From positions 62,001 to 126,000 of the forward strand of contig JAJNNY010000082.1 in assembly GCA_022453515.1 (NCBI GenBank): a stretch of 64,000 bases of DNA, given 5' to 3'. This DNA comes from Astrocystis sublimbata (Eukaryota > Ascomycota > Sordariomycetes > Xylariales > Xylariaceae). The notes under the pieces are model-generated. The model was not told where the DNA came from and did no database searches. It saw nothing but the letters and a program-made list of their open reading frames with translations. The translations under genes were made by a program, and so were the position numbers. How positions within the stretch are numbered: the stretch's first letter is position 1; each line of letters starts with the position of its first letter. This document shows positions 23,012 through 35,157 of this stretch, one piece after another.

Positions 23012-25178
23012 ATGCCGCTTTCCTCCGTATCCCCGAACATTCAGGCATTGTTGGCAGGTAGTAGAACTGGGAAGACATCGCGCGAACGGGAAACCATCGC
23101 AGCCAACACCACGTGCGGTGCCTCCATGGAAACCCTTGGCTACCAGGGCTCTTGTTCACTCACATCTTCTACCATGGGTAGCTCGGAGATTGAGTGTCAG
23201 CCTCGTAAGTCCCCCGCCCTCCAACCACTTCATCGGGCTTCTTCGTGATCCTTTGCCCACCATCTATATTCACCAAACTCCCAAACATACCCTCTTCTAC
23301 GTACATGAACACGTCAGGCTATCCCACCGGCAAGGCATACACTCTAACATGAAGTTAACAGCAGCGCTGCCTGGCGTGCCTGTCATAAAAATGGACTCTC
23401 CTCCAGACAGCAGCCCGCTGACCGAACCTGGCTCTGTCACACCAAGTCTCAACTCACCCTCACCAGACGTTAGCCCTTCTAAAACTGCCCCGACGAATCC
23501 TGCGACATCACATGCCATCGCAGATCCACCGGTCACAGCTGCGACTAAGAGAAAACACAACATGACAACCGTTGAAAAAACAAAGGAGCGCGTAGAGAAG
23601 AAACAGAAACAAGACGAGGCGGCAGCAGAGAAGGCGAGGATAGCAGCCGAGAAGACCGCCGAGAAGGAGAAGAAGGCAAACGAGAAAGCTATCAAAGCTG
23701 CCGAGAAAGCCAAGACAGACGCCGACAAGGAAGCTAGCAGAGCTGCCAAAGCCGCCGAAAAGGCCAAAGCAGAGGCTGAGAAAGAGGCCAAGAGGCAGAA
23801 GAAGCAGGAAGAGGAGCTCGCAGCGAAGGCCAAAAGAGAAAAGCAACAAAACCTGATGGCCAGTTTTTTGAAGAAGGCTCCAGCTGCGCCAGCCAAACCA
23901 AATGACCCGCCCCCACCTACGATCAACGTCGATACGTCGAGTCCCTCGAAACTAAAGCGGGAAGCCGAGCCGTTCAAATCTGCCTACGAACTTCACTTCC
24001 AGCCTTTCTTCGTGAAGGCAGGAGTATCCATGGCAGCACCCCTCCTCCAGATGGACGCAGACACGAAAGAAGCTAAAGCGGCGATACTCGACGAGTACAT
24101 GCATGGCGAACGAGGCGAGCATGCTATAAGGCATCCTTTCGATGCCGCAGAGACATTCAATTTTGCGTTTGCACAAAAGCGAGGAATCATTCCGCCGAGC
24201 GTGAAAAAACTCATGGAAACGGTATATGGCGACGACTACCAAAACGCATTTGGTATTTCGAACGCAAGGACCGAATCTCAGACGGAGAAACTGTACACCA
24301 ATGTGCAAGATCAACTTAATGAGGTACAGATGAAATACCTCCGTTTCTATGAAGATGTCAGGCCAGCATACTTCGGCACCGTCACACTACCAATGCCATA
24401 CCAAAAGCTAAAAAAGCTTTCTCGCCGGCCGACGGGAAGGACATTACCGTTGGCGTATGACTACGACTCCGAGGCAGAGTGGGTCGAGGATGATGGTGAA
24501 GACATCGACGATGCTGAAGACGAGGAGGAGGATATTGATGGCGACGAAGAATTGGACGACTTCGTTGATGATTCTGAGGCTATGCCCACCATCATCAGGC
24601 CAGGTTTCGAGGCAGACAGTTTGCCTATGAGCTCAGGTATTTGTTTCGAAAACCGACAGCGCGTGGGTCCTCGCAGCACAGTTTGCAAGTACAAGTTGGA
24701 GTTCCTTCTCGGTAGGTACCATTCTCTAATGCATTGGTTGCCCAAACTAATTTGCATAGATACATTGGAGCACCACTATATGATTAACCCTTTCTCCACG
24801 GAATACTGGCCGGCACCCGCCAAGAAAGCTGCTGCAGCCGCTACAGTATCATCGGCGCCAAAAACGATTACTTCTATGCTACCCCCTGCCACGCCCCGGG
24901 ATGCCACCACCAATGCAGCCGCAGCATTGCTAGATATTGATAATGGAGTCCCAAGGAATATACTCGAGGATTTCAAACGGGCTTTGCTGAGTGATGAGTG
25001 CAAGGATTATTCGAAGTCAACAGTCATTGAGGTCCTGGCCAAGAGGTTTACTAGTTGTACCAAAGCACAGGTCAAAGTGACGTTGGATACGATCGCTCAT
25101 CGAGTCACTCCGAATGCTTCGAAGAAATCGGTCAAGATATGGGCCCTGAAGCCTAAGCACGCCCTGAGGAAGCCCTGA
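23012..25178 (+). CDS. RLF2: Chromatin assembly factor 1 large subunit (p150/Rlf2)
   Basis: Model: 23012-23204, 23362-24711 and 24760-25178; 653 residues. CAF-1 deposits newly made H3-H4 behind replication forks through PCNA. The KER domain (about 135-226) is a long Lys/Glu/Arg/Ala coiled coil. It ends in a PIP-box-like QNLMASFL (227-234), the expected PCNA contact. Then come the conserved SAYELHFQPFFVK and YLRFYEDVRPAYFGTVT regions, the acidic ED domain (about 430-470) and a C-terminal winged-helix region (PRNILEDFKRALLSDE to VTLDTIAHRV). The second intron is only 48 bp and in frame, so read-through would add 16 residues; removal restores LLDTLEHHYMINPFSTEYW. The first 65 residues and the 157-bp first intron are less certain, because nothing there is strongly conserved. 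Confidence 0.9.
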
Positions 25179-26321
25179 TTGTTCAGAGAGTTGTACGTCA
25201 TTTCAATGTTCGGGATTTGTATGGAGTCTTGGGGGTCACAGAAGATATATCAGAGATACCATTATGCTTCGACTTGGGGAGAGATATTGCTCGCATGTGT
25301 CAGGCTGATAGACCCGCTCGAGAAGAGCACTACACCGGCTTCTATTCTAGCCACCTACCTGCCACTGCGACCATTAAAGCGATGGTATTATTACTTGCAC
25401 ATAGATGATACGAAGGACGCCTGCTGCCATCCTGATCGATGGCCCTTCCATGTCCGTCCGCAGATCAGTGATGCAGTTAGTGCCGAACAAGGAACGATGA
25501 TGAATAAAATAATGAACCAATACATCTGACATGTAAATCCCCATGTGCTAGACAGACACGCGATTGTAATGCGGGTGTATGGCTATGGTCTTATTGTACT
25601 TCCCATTTGCAGAATGAATGAGGGATTCGGCAAGTTCTGAGCAATGCCAAAATCGCAAGCAACGTAAATGACATAACAGTTTCAAATAGCCCGGGGGGGG
25701 GGGGGGGGGGGGGGTTCGAGACGGTGACGGTGATGGTCACTAGCTCAAGATTATTTCGCAAATCTCGAGAATACCTAAGTACTATGTGTTTGTCTCATTA
25801 TGTACAGTCCCAGCGCCTGGAATTAATACTTAGATAAAAGTAGTTCGGTATAGATATATATAATTATACTAATTATTAGAATATTACTAGTAGAATATTC
25901 TTCTTATTATAGCGCCTCCAGGTATGTTAGGTAGTACTGTAGATAAGTAAGGTGACACGTAGTATCGGCTGTTTTCAAACTAAACCTTATCTGACTCTGC
26001 ACCTACATACATACCTATACCGATGTAAAGATCTTAGGCTCATTGGCTCCAGTGCCACGCGCCCCCACACTGGCATGCATATATATATACAGTTAATAAA
26101 GGCTGTTATTTCTAAACTTGGTCAGTACAGCCTCGTTTTGACTGAAGGTGGTCGAGGCTGAGTTGCAGCCTGTTGTCGTCGTCAAGCTATATGATCTTGT
26201 TCTATTGGGCTCAGCAACTTGCCATGGGCTAAGTCTCTCTGACGGCTACTCGCGATACTGCCACGCCGGGCGAAGATACCCTCTACTTGCGCTTTCCCAG
26301 ATTTCCACAACATTACACGTC
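25179..26321. other. Intergenic region with poly-G run and AT-rich patch
   Basis: No gene recognised. It contains a 22-G run (25693-25714, listed separately), an AT-rich patch at about 25845-25915, and CCTACATACATACCTA-type strings near 26000. An ORF of 116 codons directly after RLF2 (25179-25529) looks like 3' UTR. Confidence 0.55.
25693..25714. repeat. Homopolymer run of 22 G
   Basis: Uninterrupted G run following CCC in intergenic DNA about 515 bp after RLF2. Its exact length is likely uncertain in any sequencing technology. It could form G-quadruplex structures. Confidence 0.9.
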
Positions 26322-27192
26322 ATGGCGACCCTGCCATCCTTAGACACGCAAGCAAGAGTCGCCAGCGATGGTAAGATCCATTATCTCCCGGTTCATGTTC
26401 TTCTCTTCCTATGCTGCCGCTCTTTTTGTTCTTGAGGTTTTCATGCTCACCATTTCTTCCAGCGGCCCAGGCTTTCGTGACGCACTACTACGAGTCCTTG
26501 AACAAGCGGCAACCACTAGCCCAGTACTATGCCAGCACTTCTACGCACCTAAGCTCGGTGCCGGTGAAGCCGGACATCAGGTCAGTTCACTGGAGTCTTC
26601 TGACCCCCCTTCTAGCAAGGCTCGGAGGCATAAACTACCCTAACAGGTACCTATGCTTCCGAGACACCTGCAAACCCATGCTTCACGAGCTGTTTCTCTA
26701 CTATGAAAGGCGATTATTGACTCCGGCGGGATAAATAGCATCAACGGCCAGGTGGTTGAGTCCGTGGCAGCGTACGAGGCCCTGCTGGACGCGCAGGGGA
26801 AGAACGTGCAGTACACCGTCGCCTCCTTCGACGCGCAGCCTGTCAGTCCCAACTACGCCCTCGGCTGTCCCGATGCTCTGGCGCTATCAGGCTCGGACAC
26901 GAGCTCGAATGCTCCGGGCCGCAGCAAGGTCGCCAAGTCGATCAAGGACGGCGACAGGGTGAGCTTCACGGTCCAGGTCAGCGGCGTCGTTCGCTACGGA
27001 AAAGCCGGCGATGACTCGGCTGCCACGGGACCCTCTGCGGGGCCGGGGTCGGGGCCTGGCGATGGGGAGCCGCCAGAGATGGGCTTTAACGAAGCTTGGC
27101 TTCTTGTCCCCCATTGGGAGGCGCTCGGCCGCAATGCGTCACGCGGTCTGAAGGAATGGGTCGTTGTCAGTCAGAATTTCAGGGCTTTGTGA
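26322..27192 (+). CDS. NTF2-like domain protein, Mtr2/p15-type mRNA export cofactor
   Basis: Exons 26322-26370, 26463-26580 and 26739-27192; 206 residues. The order is a short N-terminal helix (MATLPSLDTQARVASDAAQAFV), HYYESLNKRQPLAQYY, PDISINGQVVESVAAYEALL, then YTVASFDAQPVSPNY and a C-terminal strand set (GDRVSFTVQVSGVVRYG, FNEAWLLVP, EWVVVSQNFRAL). This matches fungal NTF2-domain proteins related to Mtr2, which pairs with Mex67 in mRNA export; partner and function are inferred. A Gly/Pro/Ser-rich loop (around SAGPGSGPGDGEPP) is a local insertion. The acceptor at 26738 was chosen because it alone restores the PDISING motif. The ORF downstream of the earlier AG sites hits stops. Confidence 0.82.
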
Positions 27193-27674
27193 ACATTGTT
27201 ATCGGGTATGAATCATTGCCTGACGGCCATCATGTGCCAATCAAAGTCAACCTCCCAAAGTCTATGTTTGCTAGAGGTATCACTCGAGCGCGGGGCGGGA
27301 TTGTTCTGAGACTGAATATCGATAGCTCTGCATAAGCCCGGCAAGCGGAGGCATCTGAGGGATGCGGCACTGGGTCAACTACCATGGTGGAATGGATCAA
27401 TAACGCCGATAGCGACCAGCTTTCTGGACATTGATCGTTTGGCTATGCCTGGCGTGCTTGTTCATGAATAACCAGCGAATACGGGGGTTTGAAGTTCCGC
27501 CGTTTGGTGAACACCGGACTAGAGAATTCTTTAGTGGGAAAACAAGAACTTGTTAAAGCCTCTTCTGCGTGTTGTATGCTGGACTGTATCCTGAATGCTC
27601 GTGAAAATCAATTTCGCCATGGTATGACACTACCTAGATCAAGATGGCAGTACTCTTGGCTGCTTGCTTGGTTG
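27193..27674. other. Intergenic region between convergent NTF2-like and NAT9-like genes
   Basis: 3'-3' region with no coding signal; short ORFs without motifs. Confidence 0.55.
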
Positions 27675-28665
27675 TCACCCGGACTCAGCTCTATTATCTA
27701 GTCTAGATCTATCAAATAAGCATTCACTATATTCCAGCGAATCGTGGCCAGAATCGGAACCCCCGGTATGGTGCTCCAAATGAGGGCCAAACTCTACTGC
27801 CATGGAAATCTCGTTGAAATAATCTGGTTCTCCAACTCTCATGAAACCCAGATTCCCAAACAAGCGGATGCTCCCCTTGTTATGAGCATGAATCTTCGCA
27901 ATAAGCCGCTTTATCTTGGCGGTTTTGGTCCCTTCGACTCTCATATACTCTTTCATTATATCCTCTCGGTTTCGCGATAGGTAACGTAGAAAGGCGCGCA
28001 CAGCGGCTTCGCCGAGACCTTTCCCTCTGTCCTCGGGCACGGCGATCATGATGTCTATCTCGCCCTGGACATAGTGTGGCTGGTCCTTCTCCACTTTGGC
28101 ACCGTTGCCGCCCTGCTCACCAACTCCATTTCCATCTCCACGCACATGCTCATTCTCATCATCGCCGTCGTCAAGAGCTGTGAGAAACAGGTTCACATCC
28201 CCCACCATGCGCTCAGGAGCGTCGTCTTCTCCTGCACGGATCACTTGTCCTCCCGTGTCTGCATGCCTTCTCCAGGTGCCGTCATGAGACCGACATATGA
28301 TGAAAGTCAACTTGTCGTGCGCCACACGCCACGACTGCTGGTTCTCGTACTCCTCATCAAGATCCAAGAGGTCTGAAGCCGTTGCTTCGCGGAGGGACTA
28401 GATGTTGCAGCTCCGAGTCAGTCATTAATTTCCTATCGAGCAACAGTCTGACAGTTCGCACCTCATTCTGCATCCACGCGTGATATCGCTCGACATGGCG
28501 TGCATCATAGGGGACCAGTACGATCTTGGATGTCGAGACGGCTACAGGTGACACTTCACGTCAGCCAACATCGGACAGTTGACTTGATGATTCCACTTGT
28601 CCAAAGATTTATATTTTGGAAAAGTTGTCTGAGGGTGAGGTACCTGTATTCTCGTTTACTCGCAT
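27675..28665 (-). CDS. GNAT N-acetyltransferase, NAT9-like
   Basis: Complement of 28644-28665, 28462-28541 and 27675-28397; 274 residues. The 22-bp first exon encodes MRVNENT and joins to AVSTSKIVLVPYDARHVERYHAWM, the typical NAT9 opening. Exon 3 continues with LREATASDLLDLDEEYENQQSW and DKLTFI. The acetyl-CoA-binding motif A is PEDRGKGLGEAAV, and motif B includes HNKGSIRLFGNLGF. An Asp/Gly/Asn-rich loop between VGDVNLFL and GEIDIMI is longer than in most homologues. NAT9 proteins are GNAT-fold acetyltransferases with poorly defined substrates (an animal homologue is linked to microtubules), so substrate is unknown here. Introns are 102 and 64 bp. Confidence 0.88.
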
Positions 28666-29222
28666 TGTGGCATGGAGAAGATGTGGTATGCAGATCGCTA
28701 CAGGCTGCGATTGGTTATCTGCAGGTGCACCTCTTCAATGAGGGTGCGGCTTGAGTGCTGCGTTAGTGCTGCTGCACTGTGACCCCTCCCCCTTGCGGGA
28801 GTGAGAAAGGTGGAGAAAGGCCTCTCGTAGAATTGATTGCCTACCTGGACAATTTTGTTCAAATTGGTTGACACGTTCCAAGTTCTACCTAGGCAGTGGG
28901 AGGCGCTACTACAATGGGCCATATTGCGAGGTTGGTTCGATTCCTCTCAGCATCATGAAGAGACGACAACACATGTGTCATTTACGGGGTTGTACGTCAA
29001 GTTACCATACCAATGCATTAAGCCGTTGTTTTTGGCTATTATCCAACTTGGCATAGCAGGTATTTTACTTTTTCTTCTCCCTCTTCCTCTTCTTCCCTTG
29101 CATCCCTCGCTCGAGGCGAATTACTACAGATTCCAAAAATCATGGATGACATGGCACCTACGTACCTACATGTATACAAGCCAACATCGGAGGCGTGACT
29201 TGATTCCTAGTAAATTCAAGGT
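28666..29222. other. Intergenic region between MSM1 and NAT9-like gene
   Basis: Promoter side of the NAT9-like gene and 3' flank of MSM1, both minus strand. I see no gene. A pyrimidine-rich run (about 29065-29110) is present. Confidence 0.5.
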
Positions 29223-31153
29223 TCAGTCCTCGACAGGTAATAAAGGGAAGAGACTGCCCTCAGCTCCTTTTCCCAGGGGAACCGACGAAGTCCCGTAAGA
29301 GTCATCTGCGTACAACACGGCATCCGCAAGAGTGCGACGGTCGGGGCTGATGCCGAGTCTATCGAGAAGTTCCGACGACTTCTCGGGTATGAAAGGTTGC
29401 AATAAAATGCCTATGATGCGCAAAGACTCCGCCGTCGCAAGAATGGTCTGTTCCACAGCGACCGTATCACCTTCTTTGCTCATCTGCCACGGCGCCGCGT
29501 CTGAGAGGAACTTGTTTGTCTTGCATTGTGTGTCAGCTGTTTATCGAGACGGGCTTGCCTACGTGGAAGAGGGTCGACACTCACATCAAACACAGCGTCC
29601 ATAATTACCTTGAGTGCCCGGCCCGGGTTCAAGGCCTTCATTTGCAGATCGAATTTGTCCACGATTTGTTCCATGTATATATTTTGGCGCTGCACTGACG
29701 GTGGCAGGTCCGCAGCTTCATTTTTGGTCATGTTTTCTACCGCTTGCCTCACGCTCCAGTTTTTGGGTCGTGTGATTCGATTGAGCAAGTTGCCCAACCC
29801 ACCCTGCAACCCCTTCTTATATCTCTCAACGATGAAGGCGTTGTCGTAGTCGGCATCTTCAGATACGTGGCCGCTATAGATCAAAAAGTACCTCATCGTA
29901 TCGACACCCCAGCGGTCCATGGCGAATAAGGGGTTTACCACGTTTCCTATCGACTTGGACATCTTCTGCTTGCTCATCAGCCAGTGGCCGTGGCTGAGCA
30001 CTTGCTTCGGCAAGGGGAGATCCACGGCCATCAGGAACGCTGGCCAGTAGATACAGTGGAACCTGATGATGTCTTTACCCACGACGTGGAGATCGGCTGG
30101 CCAGTTCCCATTGCAGGCAGAGCCCGGCTGCCAGTACGGATAGCCCGCCGTTGTGAGGTAATTCACGAGGGCATCCAACCAAACGTAGATGGTCTGGCTC
30201 GGGTCATCGGGCACGGGTATGCCCCAGCCCAGGCGGCTGGCGGGGCGAGAGATGGAGAGGTCCTCGAGGTTGTTCTCGACCCAGTGGATGACTTCGGCGA
30301 AGCGGTTGCTAGGTACGATCCAGCTGGGGTTTTCGCGGTAGAAGCGCAGCAGTCTGTCGCGGAAGGCGGTCAAGCGGAAGTGGTAGTTCTTCTCCTCGGT
30401 CCACTCGACAGCGCTGCCGGTCTCGACAGAGGCGACAAAGGTCTTGCCGGTGACGGGCGACACGCGCTTCTCGACCATGGTGTCGGGGTAGAAGGTCTCG
30501 TCGCTGACGCAGTACCAGCCCTCGTGCTTGGTCTCGTAGATGTAGCCGCTGTCGCGGAGGCGAGCCCAGAAGTACTCGACGGCGTCGCGGTGGGCGGGGT
30601 CGGTGGTGCGGATGAAGTGGTCGTGGGCGATGTTGGCGCGGGCGGCGAGGTCTTTGAAGGTCTCGGCGTTGGCGTCGCAGAGGGCCTTGGGGAGCAGGTC
30701 CTGCAGGTCGGCGGCGCGCTGGACCTTCATGCCGTGCTCGTCGGTGCCAGTGCTCAGGAAGGCTTGCCGGCCCTTCAGAAGCTGCCATCGCTTGAAGACG
30801 TCGGCGATGAGCATGGAATAGAGGTGACCGACGTGGGGGGATGCGTTCACGTAGAATATGGGCGTGGTGACGTAGTAAGACTTTTCCTCCCTCTCCTTCT
30901 CTCTCTCCCTCCCGTCACCGCCTTGGCCAACCTGTTTCTGCTGTTGCGACTGTAGCTGCGACTGTAGCTGCGACTGTAGCTGCGACGAGGTGCTGCTGGT
31001 GCCGGTGCCGGTGCCAAAGCGCCTCCTCCCCGTCATCGCTCGACGCACTCGGTGGGCTCTGCAGGACTGACAGATCCAGCTACCGCTGCTGGGTATTGAC
31101 GTCGCCCGGAGCGTCGGCAGCCACCGACTGGAGGCTATCCTGAAGCGCTCCAT
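29223..31153 (-). CDS. MSM1: Mitochondrial methionyl-tRNA synthetase
   Basis: Complement of 29585-31153 and 29223-29519; 621 residues, with one 65-bp intron joining FD to TNKFLSDAAPW. The first ~50 residues are Arg/Ser-rich without acidic clusters apart from Glu2, consistent with a mitochondrial presequence. They are followed by a tandem Gln-Ser-Gln-Leu tract. Class I synthetase signatures are clear: HVGH (HIGH box, 107-110) after YYVTTPIFYVNAS, GTDEHG (136-141), the GWGIPVPDD substrate region and KMSKS at 397-401. No zinc-binding knuckle insert is obvious, as in the mitochondrial type. The enzyme charges organellar tRNA-Met. A 323-codon ORF opposite its 5' half is a shadow of the GC-rich coding strand. 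Confidence 0.94.
30945..30985. repeat. 12-bp tandem repeat in MSM1 N-terminal region
   Basis: About three copies of a 12-bp unit (tgcgactgtagc on plus) encode a repeated SQLQ tract between the presequence and the catalytic domain of MSM1. Unit length keeps the frame. Confidence 0.85.
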
Positions 31154-31936
31154 GGCTTCGGGTGGAAAGAAGTTGACCGGCCCGGTTATGTTCGAAAGGC
31201 AGCTTCGTAGCGAGAGCGACGCTCGGGAGTCGGAGCCATTGGTGGATTGATGCTGGCTGAGGTGGATTCACAAGGTACCTACCTAGGTAGGTTCCTAACG
31301 GAGTGCCTTATCGAACTGGAGGTACGAGTACCTAGGTAGGTACCTGCATAGAAACTGAAAGCCTTCCATTTCTTCCATTTCTTGGCAGCGATGCACAGTG
31401 CGCCCTCTCTCGATACCGCACACCGTATCTAGTCAGTTACCAACATTGAAGGTAGGTAACACCTATAGACCCGAGCAAGATCTTGTTCACATTATCATAC
31501 CCACTAGAACTACTGTACATGGTTTTCTTTTCCGTGGTGAACTCCCTATCCTCGCACCGTAGCTTCAAATGTCTGTTCTGAGCAAGATACCGGCAATAGT
31601 AACACAGCAAACCGGCTCACCGTTTCAAGTCACATCAAGGAAATCTGTTACAAGCCGAAATCGAAACCGGATATCTGGTCCTGCGCACAACTCCATGTGA
31701 TTCCCGCCGCCAGCATAGGAACACGCCGCTCCCTTGAACCAGAAACGCCCAATGCTCAATCGAATGAGAGCAGATGTTGAAAAAAGATGCCTATCTTTTT
31801 GCAGGCCGGTTTGATGTTTTCCGGAACACAGTCGACCGATCCGCTGTAACCGCACCAGGCGCTCCAACGCCTGATGCTTTCTAGACAGTGCTTCGACCAC
31901 GCGCCAACGAGTGTGGCTGCCTCCAACGTATACCCC
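31154..31936. other. Intergenic region between MSM1 and RAD16
   Basis: Promoter of MSM1 and 3' flank of RAD16. It has two CCTAGG-centred motif copies (31273-31293 and 31329-31345) and tandem tttcttccatttcttgg-type strings near 31365-31385. A 91-codon minus ORF at 31625-31900 lacks any motif I recognise. Confidence 0.5.
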
Positions 31937-34900
31937 TCAAGATCCTCGGAAAAGAAATGTGAGATCATTGGGAGTGAGTGACTCCATAGCCGCGTCGTCC
32001 GAGTTGATAGTTGAATGAATCATGTGCGTCTTCTTTTCTTGAAGAAGGACCATTCTGCTCTCGACCGAGTCCTCAATGCAGAGGCGCGTGATTGTGCATG
32101 GACGGGTCTGGCCAATTCGATGACAGCGATCAGCCGATTGCCATTCAGCTGCCGGATTCCACCATCTAAAACAAAAGTCAGTTGATGTTGGTCGCAATGC
32201 TTGCAATGCATAACATGAAATACGAATGGGAAGCTTACGGGTCAACTATGAATACCTGCGAGGCCTCGGTCAAGTTGAGTGCGACTCCACCGGCCTTGAG
32301 AGACACCAAAAAACACTCCACCTCTGGCTTCTCCATAAAGTGTTTAATAGACGCTTGGCGTTGAGCTGGTGTCATGCTGCCATCCAACATGACCGTCGTG
32401 ATACCAGCCCGCCGGAGCCGCCACTCAATGAGTTGGAGCATGGTGGTAAACTGCGAAAATATGATCGACTTGTGGGAGGCGTTGTCGGATCTCAGCCGGT
32501 GCAACTTATGAACTAGCAGCTCGATCTTGGATGATGATGTCCAATTCTCCATCTTGATACGATTGATGATGGAGGACTTTTTCACCAATGCCTCATCCTG
32601 CTCAAAGCTGGGCTGCTCGAGATCAATCGACAATGGGATGTGGCACCTGGGACAGTCAGGCTCGTCCTGCGAGGCGATGTAGTTCGCGGCGCACTGACGG
32701 CAGAAGTCGTGCTTGCATTTGGACCGGATTGCTTCCTCGGCAGGTTCGTCGCAAATACAGCAGACCAAGATGTTTTGCCCACCTTCTCCGGACTTTTTGA
32801 GGATCAGATCTGGGTGGTCGGCCACCTGGCGCATCTGCATAATCAGACCAAATATGTTGGCGTAGTTGTTCAACATAACACCTTGGGCCACATAAGTGTT
32901 GAATTGACGCTCCGTATTGGACATGATGCTACCAGCGAAATCGTTTTCTTCTTCGCCGAAAAACTGCCGATCAACGTAGATCTCTTTGACGGGTAGTTCC
33001 ATGACATTAGTATGATCCTTTTTGAGGCGGCGTAACATGATACGAGTAGTCAGGAGACGGAGCTTTCGGAATGCCTCTTTACCATCGCCCGCATTGCCGT
33101 ATTTCTGGATAGGGTTCAGAAGCTCCTGATTAAACACCGATACGTGGCGCATAGCATAATGATCGCCTTGTACTATTATTAGTCCGGGGATAGTATAATG
33201 GCAAAGCGGGGGGGCTACTCACAATGTTTGCATTTACTTTCTTCAGTCATGGCCCATTCGAGGGTAGAGCAAGGACAGTCCTTGCAGAAATAAGACGCAT
33301 AAGGCGTGACTTCAAGAAATCGGATCAGAGAGAAGAACTCCCCGATGCGGTTCTGAAGCGGAGTTCCGGTCAAGCACCAACGGTACGTCACGTTCAGGGC
33401 GAAACAAGCTCTAGCTGTCATCGTTGTGCGCGTCTGTTAGGTATTGTCAGCCACCGTTTTGTGCGAGCTTCGTAGGTAAATCGTACCTTGATGCAGTGGG
33501 CTTCGTCGAGGATTACGCGATGAAACTTGATCTGATGTAGAACGCTCTTCTCTTTATACAAGCCATCCTTGCGCTTCATGCCTTTCTCTTGCTTGCGGTA
33601 CAGAGACTCAAGACTGTTGTAAGACATGATGATAACGTCAAACTTCCTTAGTTCCTTGACCGGCATGTTCTTGGCTTTGGCGTTGGTTCCATGAAAGACG
33701 ATTGTCTTGAGCTTGTTCCCAGTGTAGGTGGCAATCTCGTCCTGCCACTGCCCAAGAGCGACGGGTGGCAGAAGTACCAGTGTTGGCATCTTGGCTGGAT
33801 AATCAGACATGATGAGTGATACGGCTTGTATTGTTTTGCCAAGACCCATTTCGTCTCCAAGTAGGCCACCTCTCCACGGCGTCTGCTCCATCGCCTTCAT
33901 CCATGCCAGTCCTTGAAGCTGGAAAGGCTTGAGTTGAAGGGAAATCGAGGCGGGCTGCACAGCTGTACCCGCATTCAAGTCTGGCATATTCGCCAAGTCT
34001 TCCCACATTGTTCTGATTTCCGGGTGATTGCTCTCGAGTCTTATTCTATCGTTTTGTGTGCGCCTGCTGACCCGGCGCATTGTACTACGGTAACGGTGAT
34101 AGGTAGGCCTGTCGACTGCGGTATCATCATCAGAGTCGTGACCAGGATCTGTATCAGAGTCAGGATCGCCCGCGTTCCTTGGCATGGACGAGTATGCATT
34201 CCCAATTATACTATCATTGGCAGAAGAATCGCCATCCGACTCAAGGTCCGAGAAGTCCAGGACACTATTGATACTATCATCATCGGATCGGACGCCAGGT
34301 TCCTCGATGCTAATCATGCCATCGTCAACTACATCATCCACGTTGGCAGTAGTTGCGGAGGTAGATAGCTTCTGTCTTTTGCGTGGCTGTGAGTGATGAT
34401 TGGGATAAACGGAATCGCTGCCCGAAGGATCGGCACGGAGAGTGTATCGGGTCGAGCGTGTGCGCTTCACGTTTCCTCGGGGACGGAGGTTATCATTGCG
34501 CGGGAGAACTTTAGGATCACCAGCAGTCGGACCCTGGTTGGCGCTTGTTTGCAGTATTGGAATAGAAAAGCTCCGTGCGGAAGCTTTCTGGTCCTCCTCA
34601 CGCTGTAGCTGGCGAGCGACCGCAGCACTCATAGAGTTATCATCCTCTCCATAGAGCCCGATATATTCGTCCACATCATTCTCCTCGTCGAGGGCCGGGG
34701 CGGAAAGACGTTGCCGTTGTGGGCGGGTACGAACAGACCGGCGCAGTGGCACTTCATCGTCGCCGTCATCGTCGAGAGTCTCGTCAGGCAGTTCGATGGT
34801 CAGGCGACCTCGGCGGGGGCGGCTGGAGGAGACGGGAGCCGAGACGGGAACGCTGGTGGTGCCCTTGGCGGGTGGCGCCGGCGTGACTGCATTGCTCGTG

Positions 34901-35157
34901 GCTGGAGTGGAATATTCGCCATCCGATGTGTTGGTGAGCGGGGTGGGCGCAGAGGATGTAGAGTCACTCCCGCCTGCAGCAGGATGGACAGGTCGATTCT
35001 TAGGCGGCCTCCCCCGGCCGCGCTTGGGAGCATTGACTTGGGCTTCCACAAGGGCTTCTCGTCGTTGCTGTTCGACAGCTTGAATCTCATCTTCCAAGGT
35101 TGCAGCTGTACTCGTGTCTTTGGCAGCGCCAGTGGATCGCCTGGTGCGTGGCGCCAT
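31937..35157 (-). CDS. RAD16: RAD16: SNF2/RING ATPase of global-genome nucleotide excision repair
   Basis: Complement of 33487-35157, 33223-33433, 32239-33166 and 31937-32165; 1012 residues. Start chosen at MAPRTRRST; an in-frame ATG 96 bp upstream exists but adds unconserved residues. The first ~400 residues are acidic and low-complexity. The Snf2 ATPase core begins at [12 protein letters not shown], with Walker [10 protein letters not shown] and Walker B/DEAH (ILDEAHCIK), then [24 protein letters not shown]3HC4 RING finger ([21 protein letters not shown] to CPRCHIPL) is inserted before the helicase C-terminal part ([40 protein letters not shown]), as in yeast Rad16. Yeast Rad16 acts with Rad7 to find lesions in silent chromatin and as an E3 module. 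Three short introns all join in frame. Confidence 0.96.

Noticed and set aside
23297..23977. 226-codon minus-strand ORF opposite the CAF-1 KER domain
   Set aside because: Ser/Phe/Leu repeats are simply the complement of Lys/Glu/Ala codons.
25179..25529. 116-codon ORF right after RLF2
   Set aside because: No motif; position fits the 3' UTR.
29984..30955. 323-codon ORF on the plus strand opposite MSM1
   Set aside because: Val/Gly/Ala-rich shadow; the minus strand carries the HVGH and KMSKS motifs of MetRS.
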